DNA of 64,000 bases from CAJXVY01 sp031580995 (GTDB lineage: Bacteria > Actinomycetota > Actinomycetes > Actinomycetales > Microbacteriaceae): contig JAVLCC010000002.1 of assembly GCA_031580995.1 (NCBI GenBank), positions 62,001 to 126,000 on the forward strand, read 5' to 3'. A program made the position numbers and the translations under genes. Shown here piece by piece: positions 1-8,856 of this stretch (the stretch's first letter is position 1; the number at the start of each line of letters is the position of its first letter). A model generated the notes under the pieces. The model saw nothing but the letters and a program-made list of their open reading frames with translations, had not been told where the DNA came from and did not search any database.

Positions 1-873
1 CATCAAACCTAGAGATCCGAAACCCTGGGCAACAGTGTCACTCTGCACATCTCCGTCATAGTTTTTACAAGCCCAAACATAGCCACCCTCCCACTTCATG
101 GCAGCTGCCACCATGTCATCAATCAAGCGGTGCTCATAAGTTAGACCTGCGGCTTCAAACTTGTCACGGTATTCTGCATCAAATACTTCCTGGAAAGCGT
201 CTTTGAAGGCGCCATCGTAAGCTTTCAAAATGGTGTTTTTGGTTGACATGTAGACCGGATAGTTCCTTGAAAGCCCGTAGTTGAAACTAGAGCGAGCAAA
301 ATCTCTGATGGAATCCATGTAGTTATACATTCCCATTGCCACTCCACCGTCTTCGCCATACTCTGCAACGGTCATGGTCTTTGGAGCCGAGCCATCCTCA
401 GGAGTCCATGTGATGGTGACGGTTCCCTTTCCAGGAACTTTAAAATCAGTCGCCTTGTACTGATCACCGTGGGCGTGACGGCCAATGATGATGGGCCTTG
501 TCCAACCTGGCACAAGCCTTGGCACATTAGAAATAATGATTGGTTCGCGGAAAACCACACCACCCAAAATGTTTCGTACTGTTCCATTGGGGCTACGCCA
601 CATCTTTTTGAGACCAAACTCTTCAACTCTGGCCTCATCCGGGGTGATTGTTGCACACTTCACTCCAACACCGTGTTTGTTGATGGCCTCAGCCGCGTCA
701 ACAGTCACCTGATCATCGGTTGCGTCTCTGTGAGTGACCGATAGGTCGTAATACTCTAAATCGATATCCAAAAAGGGGAGTATTAGTTTGTCTTTGATGT
801 CCTGCCAGATGATGCGGGTCATCTCATCGCCATCGAGCTCGACTATTTTTCCAACAACTTTGATTTTGCTCAT
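1..873 (-). CDS. icd: NADP-dependent isocitrate dehydrogenase, N-terminal part (cut by window edge)
   Basis: Oxidatively decarboxylates isocitrate to 2-oxoglutarate with NADP in the TCA cycle. The 291 visible residues include GDEMTR at 15-20 and the substrate loop SPNGT at 94-98, and match the homodimeric, eukaryote-like class of about 405 residues rather than the monomeric enzyme of many actinobacteria. The reading frame is open to base 1, so the C-terminal quarter lies outside the window. The ATG at 873 has a CTGGAG ribosome-binding site. The next gene upstream (ABC exporter, ending at 939) is on the same strand 65 bases away; no clear promoter was seen between them. Confidence 0.95.
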   Translation of the reverse strand, partial: MSKIKVVGKIVELDGDEMTRIIWQDIKDKLILPFLDIDLEYYDLSVTHRDATDDQVTVDAAEAINKHGVGVKCATITPDEARVEEFGLKKMWRSPNGTVRNILGGVVFREPIIISNVPRLVPGWTRPIIIGRHAHGDQYKATDFKVPGKGTVTITWTPEDGSAPKTMTVAEYGEDGGVAMGMYNYMDSIRDFARSSFNYGLSRNYPVYMSTKNTILKAYDGAFKDAFQEVFDAEYRDKFEAAGLTYEHRLIDDMVAAAMKWEGGYVWACKNYDGDVQSDTVAQGFGSLGLM

Positions 874-938
874 TAAAAATTCTCCAGAATTAGCCTAAGT
901 TCGCCCAATAGCCTATCTCGAAATTGGTTTTCAGATGT

Positions 939-2744
939 TTAGACCAAGGATTCTCTCCATGCTTTGTGAAGCCTCGAGAATTTACCCTCTCCCGCTATCA
1001 AAACATCTGGTTTATCGTCTTCGATAATCTCCCCGTGCTCCATCACCAAAACCCGGTCAGCGATGGCCACGGTGGAAAGCCTGTGAGCAATAATCACAGC
1101 TGTTCTACCCTTCAAAAGTGTCTGCAGACCTCTTTGAACCTGACGCTCTGAGGGGATATCCAAAGAACTGGTTGCCTCATCCAAAATCAACACACTCGGA
1201 TCTGCCAAAAATGCTCTAGCGAAACTAATCAGTTGCCTTTGTCCTGCACTTACTCTGCCACCGCGTTTATTCACATCGGTGTCATAGCCATCTGGCAGTT
1301 CGAGAATGAACTCGTGAGCTCCAACTGCTTGCGCTGCTGCTGCGATTTCCTCCCTGGAGGCTCCAGGTTTTCCAAGAGCGATATTGTCAGCTACGCTTCC
1401 GCTGAATAAATACGCCTCTTGGGTGACCATCACGATGTGTCTGCGCAGATCTTCCGAGGAGATATCCCGGAGATCGATTCCATCCAGTGACACCTCTCCG
1501 CTAACAGGGTCATAAAATCTAGATATCAGCTTTGCCAAAGTTGATTTCCCAGCACCGGTTGTCCCCACCAAAGCAATGGTTTGTCCAGCTGGGATATTCA
1601 GGTCGAAATGAGGGAGTATCGGGATGTCGTTTGAATAATTAAATTCAACACTCTTGAAATCAAGCTCACCCGAAATTTTCCCTAGTTTGGTTGGTTTTTC
1701 GGGTTCGGGAACGGTCGGTTCCTCCTCCAAAACACCGCTGATTTTTTCTAAGGCTGCGCTTGCAGACTGATATGAGTTATAAAAAACAGCGATTCTTTCG
1801 ATGGGGCCGAAAAATTGTCTGGTGTATAACAGGGCTGCCGTTAGCACTCCGATTCCCAAATCACCCTCAATTACCCGAGAACCTCCAAACAACAAAACAA
1901 AGGTCATCGCAACACTTCCCGTGAAAATCAGCGATGGGTCAAAGATTCCAAATAATTGGATGGTTCTTTTGGTGATTTTTCGGTAGTCCTCGTTCAACCC
2001 GCCGTAGTGCTCTTGATTTCGCTTTTCGGTCCTGAATGCCTTCACAGCTTTCATGCCGGTCATGGTCTCAACAAAGAAAACAATTAGCTGGGCGGAGGCG
2101 ACCCTGGATTTCCTGTATTGAATCCTTGCGGAGCGAATAAACCAGCGAGTGATGAAATAAAGAGGAATCCAGCTGGCTGCCAAGATTAGAAAGCTCTGCG
2201 GGTCCAAAACCAGTAGGGCCGCTCCTGTGAACAACATAAACATCAGGCTCACGACCATTTCGTTCCCACCGGTGTCTAATAATTCGCGGATGCTGTCAAG
2301 ATCTGAAGTCTGCCTGGCTATCACCCTTCCTGATGTGTAACGCTCGTGAAACTCAACTGAGAGTTTCTGAGTGTGGCGAAACATGCGCTGGCGAAGATCT
2401 AACAGCACATCTTGATTGATTCTTGCCCCGTAACGGATGAAAAAAGCCGTCAGTGAAGCAGTTGAGATTGCAATTAATAAATACCCACCAACTGCCATGA
2501 ACAATGGTATTTGATCATCATTGACCGCTGCAGGCAAAGCTGTATCCAAGGCGTAAGCGATAATCGCTGGGCCTATTACTCGCAAACCTTGCGAGAAAAT
2601 TCCGGCACCAAAAGATAAATAAAGCCTTTTCTTGACAGGTTGAATCAATGAAATCAACAGTTTGAATGAGCGGTCACGAATCCGCTTGGAATCTTCTTTG
2701 TTTAGATCACTCTCATCTTCGTTCAAAGTTCCGAAGTTGCTCAA
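939..2744 (-). CDS. ABC exporter half-transporter, subunit with canonical Walker B
   Basis: Membrane plus ATPase half-transporter of 601 residues: a six-helix ABC transmembrane domain (about 30-330) and a nucleotide-binding domain with Walker A GTTGAGKST at 394-402, Walker B VLILDE at 518-523 with the catalytic Glu, and switch His 554. The signature is VSAGQ (499-501 region) instead of LSGGQ. It overlaps its upstream partner by four bases (ATGA), so the two are translationally coupled and probably form a heterodimer. The altered signature here pairs with the altered Walker B of the partner, giving one degenerate and one active ATP site. Substrate unknown; multidrug or lipid export is typical of the family. 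Confidence 0.9.
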   Translation of the reverse strand: MSNFGTLNEDESDLNKEDSKRIRDRSFKLLISLIQPVKKRLYLSFGAGIFSQGLRVIGPAIIAYALDTALPAAVNDDQIPLFMAVGGYLLIAISTASLTAFFIRYGARINQDVLLDLRQRMFRHTQKLSVEFHERYTSGRVIARQTSDLDSIRELLDTGGNEMVVSLMFMLFTGAALLVLDPQSFLILAASWIPLYFITRWFIRSARIQYRKSRVASAQLIVFFVETMTGMKAVKAFRTEKRNQEHYGGLNEDYRKITKRTIQLFGIFDPSLIFTGSVAMTFVLLFGGSRVIEGDLGIGVLTAALLYTRQFFGPIERIAVFYNSYQSASAALEKISGVLEEEPTVPEPEKPTKLGKISGELDFKSVEFNYSNDIPILPHFDLNIPAGQTIALVGTTGAGKSTLAKLISRFYDPVSGEVSLDGIDLRDISSEDLRRHIVMVTQEAYLFSGSVADNIALGKPGASREEIAAAAQAVGAHEFILELPDGYDTDVNKRGGRVSAGQRQLISFARAFLADPSVLILDEATSSLDIPSERQVQRGLQTLLKGRTAVIIAHRLSTVAIADRVLVMEHGEIIEDDKPDVLIAGEGKFSRLHKAWRESLV

Positions 2745-4504
2745 ATAATCACCTGCTTCTCCGAATCGAAGCTTGAAATCACATAGCGATAGTGATCGTT
2801 TGATATCAATAATTCGCTGTGGGTTCCAAAGGCTGTGATCTTCCCGTTTTCCAAAAGAGCAACCTTGTCAGCGAGCATTACTGTGGATGGTCTGTGGGCG
2901 ACTATCAAAGCTGTTGTTCCAGCCAAGACTCGCCTTAGCGCCTGCTCCACCAAAGCTTCGGTGTCAACATCCAGAGCACTCAACGGGTCATCCATCACCA
3001 AAATTGAGGGCTTGGCCGCAACAGCTCTTGCAAGAGCTAGGCGCTGACGTTGACCGCCGGAGAGACTCATTCCCTCTTCGCCGATAGTGGTTTCGATTCC
3101 TTCGGGTAGGTCATAAACAAAATCTGCCTGAGCTATTTTTATTGCCTGGTGCAGATCCTCCTCTGAGGCCTCTGGTCTTCCGAGTAAAACATTGTCTCTG
3201 ACACTTGCCGAGAACAGGGTGGCATCCTCAAAAGCCATTGCAATCTGTTCGCGCAAATTACCGAAACTTAGGTTTCTGATATCCACGCCATCAATCTCAA
3301 TTGACCCTTCAGTGACGTCATAAAGCCTTGTTGTCAGAGAAGTCAGAGTGGATTTGCCACTTCCAGTTATTCCAAGCAGGGCAACTGACTGTCCTGGCTC
3401 AATTTTGAAACTAACACCGTCTAATAAATCACGTTGATTATTTGGAGCGTCTGGGTAGCGAAAGTGAACGTCTTTGAATTCAAGTTTTCCTTGCGGGTTT
3501 TCAATTGTTTCTAAACTCTCTGCCTCCGATATGTCGATTGGCTTATCAATCACCTCAACAAATCTTTGAACGGCAGCCTTAGCATCCAACGTGAAAGCCA
3601 ATAAGAAACCAAGAGATTCAATTGGCCAGCGAAGAACCATAACGGTTGCGAAATAACTGACCAAGCCACCGATTGATAGATCATCATTAGAGATCAGATA
3701 GACCCCTGCCATCAGACTGAGGCCAATTGATAGCTCTGGGAGCAAAATTATAAATAGCCAAAGATTGGAATTCAGTCTGGCTTTTCTAAGCTCGGTCATT
3801 CTCAGTTCTTGCGCTCCGCGAGAGAAAACCCCAGCTGCCTGCTCGCCACGTCCGAAGGCTTTTAGAACTCTGATTCCATGAACCGATTCTTCGACATTGG
3901 TTGCCAAATCACCTGCTTGGTCTTGGGACTGTCGACTGGCCATTCCGTATTCTCGCTGGTAGTTGAATCCCCTGAGCCAGAAAGGAATCGAGCTCACGAG
4001 CAAAATCGTGCCAAGCATCCAGTGGGTCGTGAACAAAACCACCAGTCCCACGGCAATCATCGAGATGTTTGCTATCAACAAAACAAAGCCAAAGGATATC
4101 CATCGGCGTAGTAAACCTAAATCTTGAACCGATCTTGAAAGCAGTTGTCCGCTGGGCCACTGATCATGAAAACTGACGGGGAGCTGCTCTAGTTTTTTGT
4201 ACAAATGATTGCGCATTCGCGCCTCAACCTGAGTTCCAGGCTCCAAAACAAGCCACCTGCGCAACAAAACCAAAATTGCTTCGCTGGCACCAAAAAATAA
4301 AAACAATCCAACCGAATAAAGCAAGAAATCCAGGTTTAGGTTTTCCTCCAAGCCATTCACCAGCTCTCGCAAAACTTGCGGCAAGGCGAGGGCAAACATG
4401 TGTGCGGCAATACCGACAACCACACCCAGCATTAGCCTAGGAATTGTGTTGCCTGCGTAGGGAATTAGCCTGGCCAGAGTTGCCAGTAAACCTTTTTCCT
4501 GCAT
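2741..4504 (-). CDS. ABC exporter half-transporter, subunit with degenerate Walker B
   Basis: First gene of the exporter pair, 587 residues. An N-terminal six-helix ABC transporter domain (about 20-310) precedes an ATPase domain with Walker A GITGSGKST at 378-386, canonical signature LSGGQ at 481-485 and switch His 537. Walker B reads ILVMDD (501-506): the residue normally the catalytic Glu is Asp 506. In well-studied heterodimeric exporters such as TM287/288, this substitution marks the non-hydrolysing site, and the partner carries the matching weak signature, as here. Substrate cannot be told from the sequence. It follows purH by 40 bases but is unlikely to be functionally linked. Confidence 0.9.
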   Translation of the reverse strand: MQEKGLLATLARLIPYAGNTIPRLMLGVVVGIAAHMFALALPQVLRELVNGLEENLNLDFLLYSVGLFLFFGASEAILVLLRRWLVLEPGTQVEARMRNHLYKKLEQLPVSFHDQWPSGQLLSRSVQDLGLLRRWISFGFVLLIANISMIAVGLVVLFTTHWMLGTILLVSSIPFWLRGFNYQREYGMASRQSQDQAGDLATNVEESVHGIRVLKAFGRGEQAAGVFSRGAQELRMTELRKARLNSNLWLFIILLPELSIGLSLMAGVYLISNDDLSIGGLVSYFATVMVLRWPIESLGFLLAFTLDAKAAVQRFVEVIDKPIDISEAESLETIENPQGKLEFKDVHFRYPDAPNNQRDLLDGVSFKIEPGQSVALLGITGSGKSTLTSLTTRLYDVTEGSIEIDGVDIRNLSFGNLREQIAMAFEDATLFSASVRDNVLLGRPEASEEDLHQAIKIAQADFVYDLPEGIETTIGEEGMSLSGGQRQRLALARAVAAKPSILVMDDPLSALDVDTEALVEQALRRVLAGTTALIVAHRPSTVMLADKVALLENGKITAFGTHSELLISNDHYRYVISSFDSEKQVII

Positions 4505-4544
4505 AGCTCCTCAGATTAGATCAGCATCACAGGCTAACAGTTGG

Positions 4545-6125
4545 TTAGTGGAAAAAATGCCGCTGATCGGTGAAAAACATCGCTATCGAATTTGCCTTAG
4601 CCAACTCAATCACCTCTTCATCCCGAACAGAACCGCCGGGTTGCACCACCGCTGTCACACCCGCATCTATCAAAATCTGCAATCCATCGGCAAAAGGGAA
4701 AAATGCATCGGATGCTGCAACGCTACCGCTCACTTTTTCACCTGCGCGATCAACAGCCAGTTTGCAGGAATCAACTCGATTTACCTGACCCATTCCGATC
4801 CCAACACTGGCTGAATCTTTGGCCAGCAAAATAGCGTTTGATTTCACCCCTCTGACCGCTCTCCATGCAAATTCCAAATCTCGCAAAATATCGCTTTCGG
4901 GTCTTTTGCCACTAACCAGTTTCCAGTCGCCTGCATTTACCGCCTCAAACCGGTCAGCCTGTTGCATTAGAAGCCCACCCGAAATTTGCTTCAGTTCAGT
5001 TTCTGGGTAGCGGAAATCACCAGCTAGTTGCAATATCCGTAAGTTTTTCTTTGCGGTTAAAACTGCAAGTGCTTCGGTCTCGTATGCAGGAGCGACAACC
5101 ACCTCTGTGAATACTTCACTCATCTTTTCGGCCATCGCAAGTGTTAGTTTCCTGTTCACTGCGACAACTCCACCGAAAGCACTCACCGAGTCGCATTCAA
5201 AAGCTTTTTGATAGGCATCAGAAACATCATCCGCCTGCCCGATCCCGCAGGGATTAGCATGTTTGATAATTGCAACCGAGGGTTCCACAAAATCAAATGC
5301 CACCCGCAAAGCACTGTCTGCATCAACGTAGTTGTTAAGACTCATCTCTTTGCCGTGAAGCAATCTTGCCTGCGCTAAACCAGGGGATAAATCTGCTCTT
5401 GAATAAAGTGCTGCTTTTTGATGTGAGTTCTCTCCGTAGCGCAAAACAGACTGCCTTTTAGCACTCAGCTCTAATTCAACTGGAAGATCCGATTTCCCAA
5501 GTTGCTCAGCCTCTGATGAAGCAAGCCATCCGCTGACCGCTGCGTCGTAGTTGGCAGTTGCGGTGAATGCCTTTAGGGCCAACTCCCTGCGCATCTGCAA
5601 ATTGCTGCCACCGGATCTAACGGCCTCTCTCACTTTGTCGTAGTCATCGGTGGAGGTGACCACCGCCACATTGGCAAAGTTTTTGGCACTAGCTCTGACC
5701 ATTGCTGGTCCACCAATGTCAATCTGCTCAACTGACTCATCAAAATCCGCCCCAGAATTCACAGTTTCAACAAATGGATATAAATTCACAATCACTAACT
5801 CGAATGGCTTCAATCCCAATTCTTGCAATTGCTTTTTATGAGCTGGCCTTCTTAAGTCTGCCAATAGGCCTGCATGAACATTGGGGTGAAGGGTCTTCAC
5901 CCGACCATCTAAAGTCTCTTCAAAACCAGTTAGCTTGCTAACCTCCGTCACCGGCAAACCCGCTTCAGCGATTTGTTTGGCGGTTGACCCAGTAGAGACA
6001 ATCTCGATGCCGAAACTAATTAAATCTTTGGCAAGCTCGATAAGCCCTGTCTTATCACTCACCGAAATCAGTGCTCGTTTGATTTGAATTTGATTTCTGT
6101 AATTTAGCGAACTATCCGTTGCCAC
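4545..6125 (-). CDS. purH: Bifunctional AICAR formyltransferase / IMP cyclohydrolase
   Basis: Carries out the last two steps of de novo IMP synthesis: formylation of AICAR with 10-formyl-THF, then ring closure. The protein begins with the cyclohydrolase (MGS-like) domain, with RALISVSDKTG and the STGSTAK phosphate loop, followed by the larger formyltransferase domain, where the IIKHANPCGIG motif is clear. I start it at GTG 6125, preceded by GGAGG at ideal spacing, giving 526 residues, normal for the family. A longer open frame to 6293 runs inside purN and is not supported. The start overlaps the purN stop by 14 bases, so the two are coupled. Confidence 0.95.
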   Translation of the reverse strand: MATDSSLNYRNQIQIKRALISVSDKTGLIELAKDLISFGIEIVSTGSTAKQIAEAGLPVTEVSKLTGFEETLDGRVKTLHPNVHAGLLADLRRPAHKKQLQELGLKPFELVIVNLYPFVETVNSGADFDESVEQIDIGGPAMVRASAKNFANVAVVTSTDDYDKVREAVRSGGSNLQMRRELALKAFTATANYDAAVSGWLASSEAEQLGKSDLPVELELSAKRQSVLRYGENSHQKAALYSRADLSPGLAQARLLHGKEMSLNNYVDADSALRVAFDFVEPSVAIIKHANPCGIGQADDVSDAYQKAFECDSVSAFGGVVAVNRKLTLAMAEKMSEVFTEVVVAPAYETEALAVLTAKKNLRILQLAGDFRYPETELKQISGGLLMQQADRFEAVNAGDWKLVSGKRPESDILRDLEFAWRAVRGVKSNAILLAKDSASVGIGMGQVNRVDSCKLAVDRAGEKVSGSVAASDAFFPFADGLQILIDAGVTAVVQPGGSVRDEEVIELAKANSIAMFFTDQRHFFH

Positions 6126-6708
6126 CGATTTCCTCCAGATTGATTCGATTTTCAGCGATTGCCCTGACTGCATCTGTGAGCATCTTTTTTTCCTCGGTCT
6201 TAATCTTTTCGTGCAGTGATGCCTCGCTCTCACCACTTTCAATTGAAACACTTCGAGAGTCAATGATTGGACCGCTATCAACCAAAGCATCAACTACGTG
6301 CAGGGTGCAACCGGTTACCTGCTCCCCCGCAGCCAGAGCATCCCTCACTGCATGCGCTCCTGGAAATTTAGGGAGGAGAGAGGGGTGAAGATTAATCACC
6401 CTTGGATAAAACTCACTCACAAAGCTTTCAGGGAGAATTTTCATAAACCCAGCCAAAACAATTAGATCTGGATTTAGATGTCTTATGTTGCTGGCTAAAA
6501 CCTCAGCCCAGGCTTGTTTGGAATCAAATCTTTGGGGTTCAACAACAAAATTGGGGATACCGTGCTGTTCAGCATGCATAAGCCCGGTGGCAACATTATC
6601 GCTTCCAACTGCAAGCATCTTTGCTGGGTATAAGGGGTTATCACAGGCTTTCAAAAGTGCTTGCAGGTTTGAACCTGAACCTGAAATAAGCGTGACCACG
6701 GAGAGCAT
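6112..6708 (-). CDS. purN: Phosphoribosylglycinamide formyltransferase
   Basis: Transfers the formyl group of 10-formyl-THF to glycinamide ribonucleotide, third step of purine synthesis. 198 residues with the family signatures: N-terminal LISGSGSNLQALL phosphate-binding loop, the catalytic stretch ending INLHPSLLPKFPG with Asn and His, and DSGPIID containing the catalytic Asp. It lies between perM and purH, which reproduces the conserved actinobacterial order sucC-sucD-perM-purN-purH, and overlaps the purH start. Confidence 0.96.
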   Translation of the reverse strand: MLSVVTLISGSGSNLQALLKACDNPLYPAKMLAVGSDNVATGLMHAEQHGIPNFVVEPQRFDSKQAWAEVLASNIRHLNPDLIVLAGFMKILPESFVSEFYPRVINLHPSLLPKFPGAHAVRDALAAGEQVTGCTLHVVDALVDSGPIIDSRSVSIESGESEASLHEKIKTEEKKMLTDAVRAIAENRINLEEIGGNG

Positions 6709-6717
6709 TTGATAAGC

Positions 6718-7962
6718 CTAGCGTTGCCTTTTATCCTCTGGCCGAGCAATAACTAAACCGGCAAGGAATGAGCTTATGAAAATAATTACAAAACTAATCA
6801 GCATCAGACTAATCGGCTCAATCCCTACAAACTGAAGCCTCCCAGGACCAAATGCCCCACTAGCAAGCACCGCTAGAAAACCCAGTTGCAACGAACTTAC
6901 TAAAGACACTCCAAGAGCTAGCGCAAACGATGCCCCATATCCCGTTGCATACTCCCAGCGAATATCAGCGGTGGATTTTCTAATAATCACCAAAGAGATA
7001 ATCGCAAAAAGGCCTATTAGTAAAACAACCCAGATGGATCTTTCAAAACTCTCACTTGGAATAGCACCAAAGACAGGGAGTGCGGGCAAGGGTCCCAGAT
7101 TGGTACCGAGTGGGCTGACACTAGATCCGATACCGATTGCAAACCCCGGTCCAATCAGCCAGCTGGTTATATAAATAACCATGTTTGGTAAAAGTGCTAA
7201 TTGACCAAGGGTAATAATCACCCCACCGGGAATGGTTATCTGCAAAGCCTCATAAAGTCTTATGACCTCAACCCAGTTCAAACCCAGCAAGACCGCCATG
7301 GTTATTGCCGAGGCAGAAATCATAAAAAGCGTAATCATGCTTCCAGCCCTGAGAGCCGGGTCTAATAAAGCTCTCACTGACCAGTGAAGTGATGACTTAA
7401 GTTTTCCCAAGCTGGAGCGAATCATCCGTCGCTCAACCGCCTCAACCTGCTCGCTAGATGATGCAATCATGAAGTTTTTGCCAATAAGGCTCGAGAGAAT
7501 CACGGTGGTTGCAAATATTAGGGTCGGAGACAACACAGCCTGCCATTGAACCGCCTCGACAAATTCACTAATGGATGCTTGTGAAACTAAAAGGCTGATA
7601 AAACCAAAACTTCCAATTCCACCACTCCAACCCAAAACCAATGAGCCTGAGCTTGAAAGTCTGCTTCCCAATCTGTAGGCAAATAAAACAGTAATCAGAG
7701 TCAAACCCAGTGGCATCGCAGCAATGGTGAAGCCATCGAATTCAATCCCCGCTAGTTCCCCAGCGGATACACCTATTTCTACCCCGTGGGCCGCTAGCCA
7801 CAGATTGGAACTCAGCAGCAAATTGGTAGCCCAAGAGAAATCAGGATCTGGCTCCACTAACCAAACAACGGTCAGTGGAGCAAGCGTAATCCCAATTCCA
7901 ATGGCAATAATGAGCGCTGCCTCCAGTGCAGCCACCAGGGCTGGGACCAGCGCTCTATTCAA
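6718..7962 (-). CDS. perM: PerM-like polytopic membrane protein (DUF6350)
   Basis: A 414-residue integral membrane protein with about ten hydrophobic segments throughout and no recognisable catalytic motif. I assign it to the DUF6350/PerM family mainly by position: in actinobacteria this gene sits between sucD and purN, as here, and in Mycobacterium tuberculosis the gene in this position (Rv0955, perM) has been linked to cell division. Sequence conservation in the family is low, so function here is inference. The start codon is TTG with only a weak ribosome-binding site, a few bases after the sucD stop, suggesting coupling to sucCD. Confidence 0.75.
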   Translation of the reverse strand: MNRALVPALVAALEAALIIAIGIGITLAPLTVVWLVEPDPDFSWATNLLLSSNLWLAAHGVEIGVSAGELAGIEFDGFTIAAMPLGLTLITVLFAYRLGSRLSSSGSLVLGWSGGIGSFGFISLLVSQASISEFVEAVQWQAVLSPTLIFATTVILSSLIGKNFMIASSSEQVEAVERRMIRSSLGKLKSSLHWSVRALLDPALRAGSMITLFMISASAITMAVLLGLNWVEVIRLYEALQITIPGGVIITLGQLALLPNMVIYITSWLIGPGFAIGIGSSVSPLGTNLGPLPALPVFGAIPSESFERSIWVVLLIGLFAIISLVIIRKSTADIRWEYATGYGASFALALGVSLVSSLQLGFLAVLASGAFGPGRLQFVGIEPISLMLISFVIIFISSFLAGLVIARPEDKRQR

Positions 7963-7966
7963 TGGG

Positions 7967-8854
7967 CTATTGACCCGCGATGATATCGCGCATCAGTTGC
8001 GCGGTCTCACTCGGAGTCTTTCCAACTTTCACACCCACTGCCTCAAAGGCTTCTTTCTTAGCTTGTGCAGTACCTGCAGAACCAGAGACAATTGCACCAG
8101 CGTGACCCATGGTCTTACCCTCTGGAGCCGTGAAGCCAGCAACATAGGCGACAACTGGCTTTGAAACATGCTTCGAGATGTATTCGGCAGCCTTTTCCTC
8201 GCTGTCTCCACCAATCTCACCAATCAACACAATCGCCTGTGTTTCATCATCTGCCTCGAATGCCTCCAAAGCATCGATGTGGGTGGTGCCAATCACTGGG
8301 TCACCACCGATACCAATTCCGGTTGAGAATCCAATGTCTCTTAGCTCAAACATCATCTGATAGGTCAGAGTTCCGCTCTTGCTAACCAAACCAATGGGGC
8401 CGAAGCCTGTGATGTTACTGGGGGTGATTCCTGCATTTGATTTACCTGGGCTAATGATTCCCGGGCAGTTGGGCCCAATCATGCGACTTCTATTTCCCTT
8501 TTGCAGGTTGTAATCCCAAGCCATGGCACTGTCATGTACCGGGATTCCCTCAGTGATTGTGACAATCAGTGGCATTTCAGCATCAATTGCCTCAACCATG
8601 GCCGCCTTAGCAAATGCAGGCGGTACAAAGATCACGCTCACATTTGCATCGGTAATTCTCATTGCCTCTTCAACTGAGCCAAAAACAGGCAGACTGTTGC
8701 CTTCAATCTCCACTGTCTCCCCAGCTTTGCGGGGGTTCACTCCACCAACGATATTGCTACCTCCAGCAAGCATGCGCTGGGTGTGCTTCATACCCTCGGC
8801 ACCGGTCATTCCCTGAACGATTATTTTTGAATCTGAATCTAGATAAATAGCCAT
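7967..8854 (-). CDS. sucD: Succinyl-CoA synthetase alpha subunit
   Basis: Alpha subunit of the enzyme that interconverts succinyl-CoA and succinate while making ATP or GTP. 295 residues: N-terminal CoA-binding Rossmann domain with GMTGAEG (15-21), then the ligase domain with the phosphohistidine motif GHAGA (active His 251). Full length for the family. It follows sucC with a gap of two bases, forming the usual sucCD unit. Confidence 0.97.
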   Translation of the reverse strand: MAIYLDSDSKIIVQGMTGAEGMKHTQRMLAGGSNIVGGVNPRKAGETVEIEGNSLPVFGSVEEAMRITDANVSVIFVPPAFAKAAMVEAIDAEMPLIVTITEGIPVHDSAMAWDYNLQKGNRSRMIGPNCPGIISPGKSNAGITPSNITGFGPIGLVSKSGTLTYQMMFELRDIGFSTGIGIGGDPVIGTTHIDALEAFEADDETQAIVLIGEIGGDSEEKAAEYISKHVSKPVVAYVAGFTAPEGKTMGHAGAIVSGSAGTAQAKKEAFEAVGVKVGKTPSETAQLMRDIIAGQ

Positions 8855-8856
8855 GA

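Noticed and set aside
6126..6293. Longer N-terminus for purH
   Set aside because: Lies inside purN in another frame; GTG 6125 has a near-perfect ribosome-binding site.
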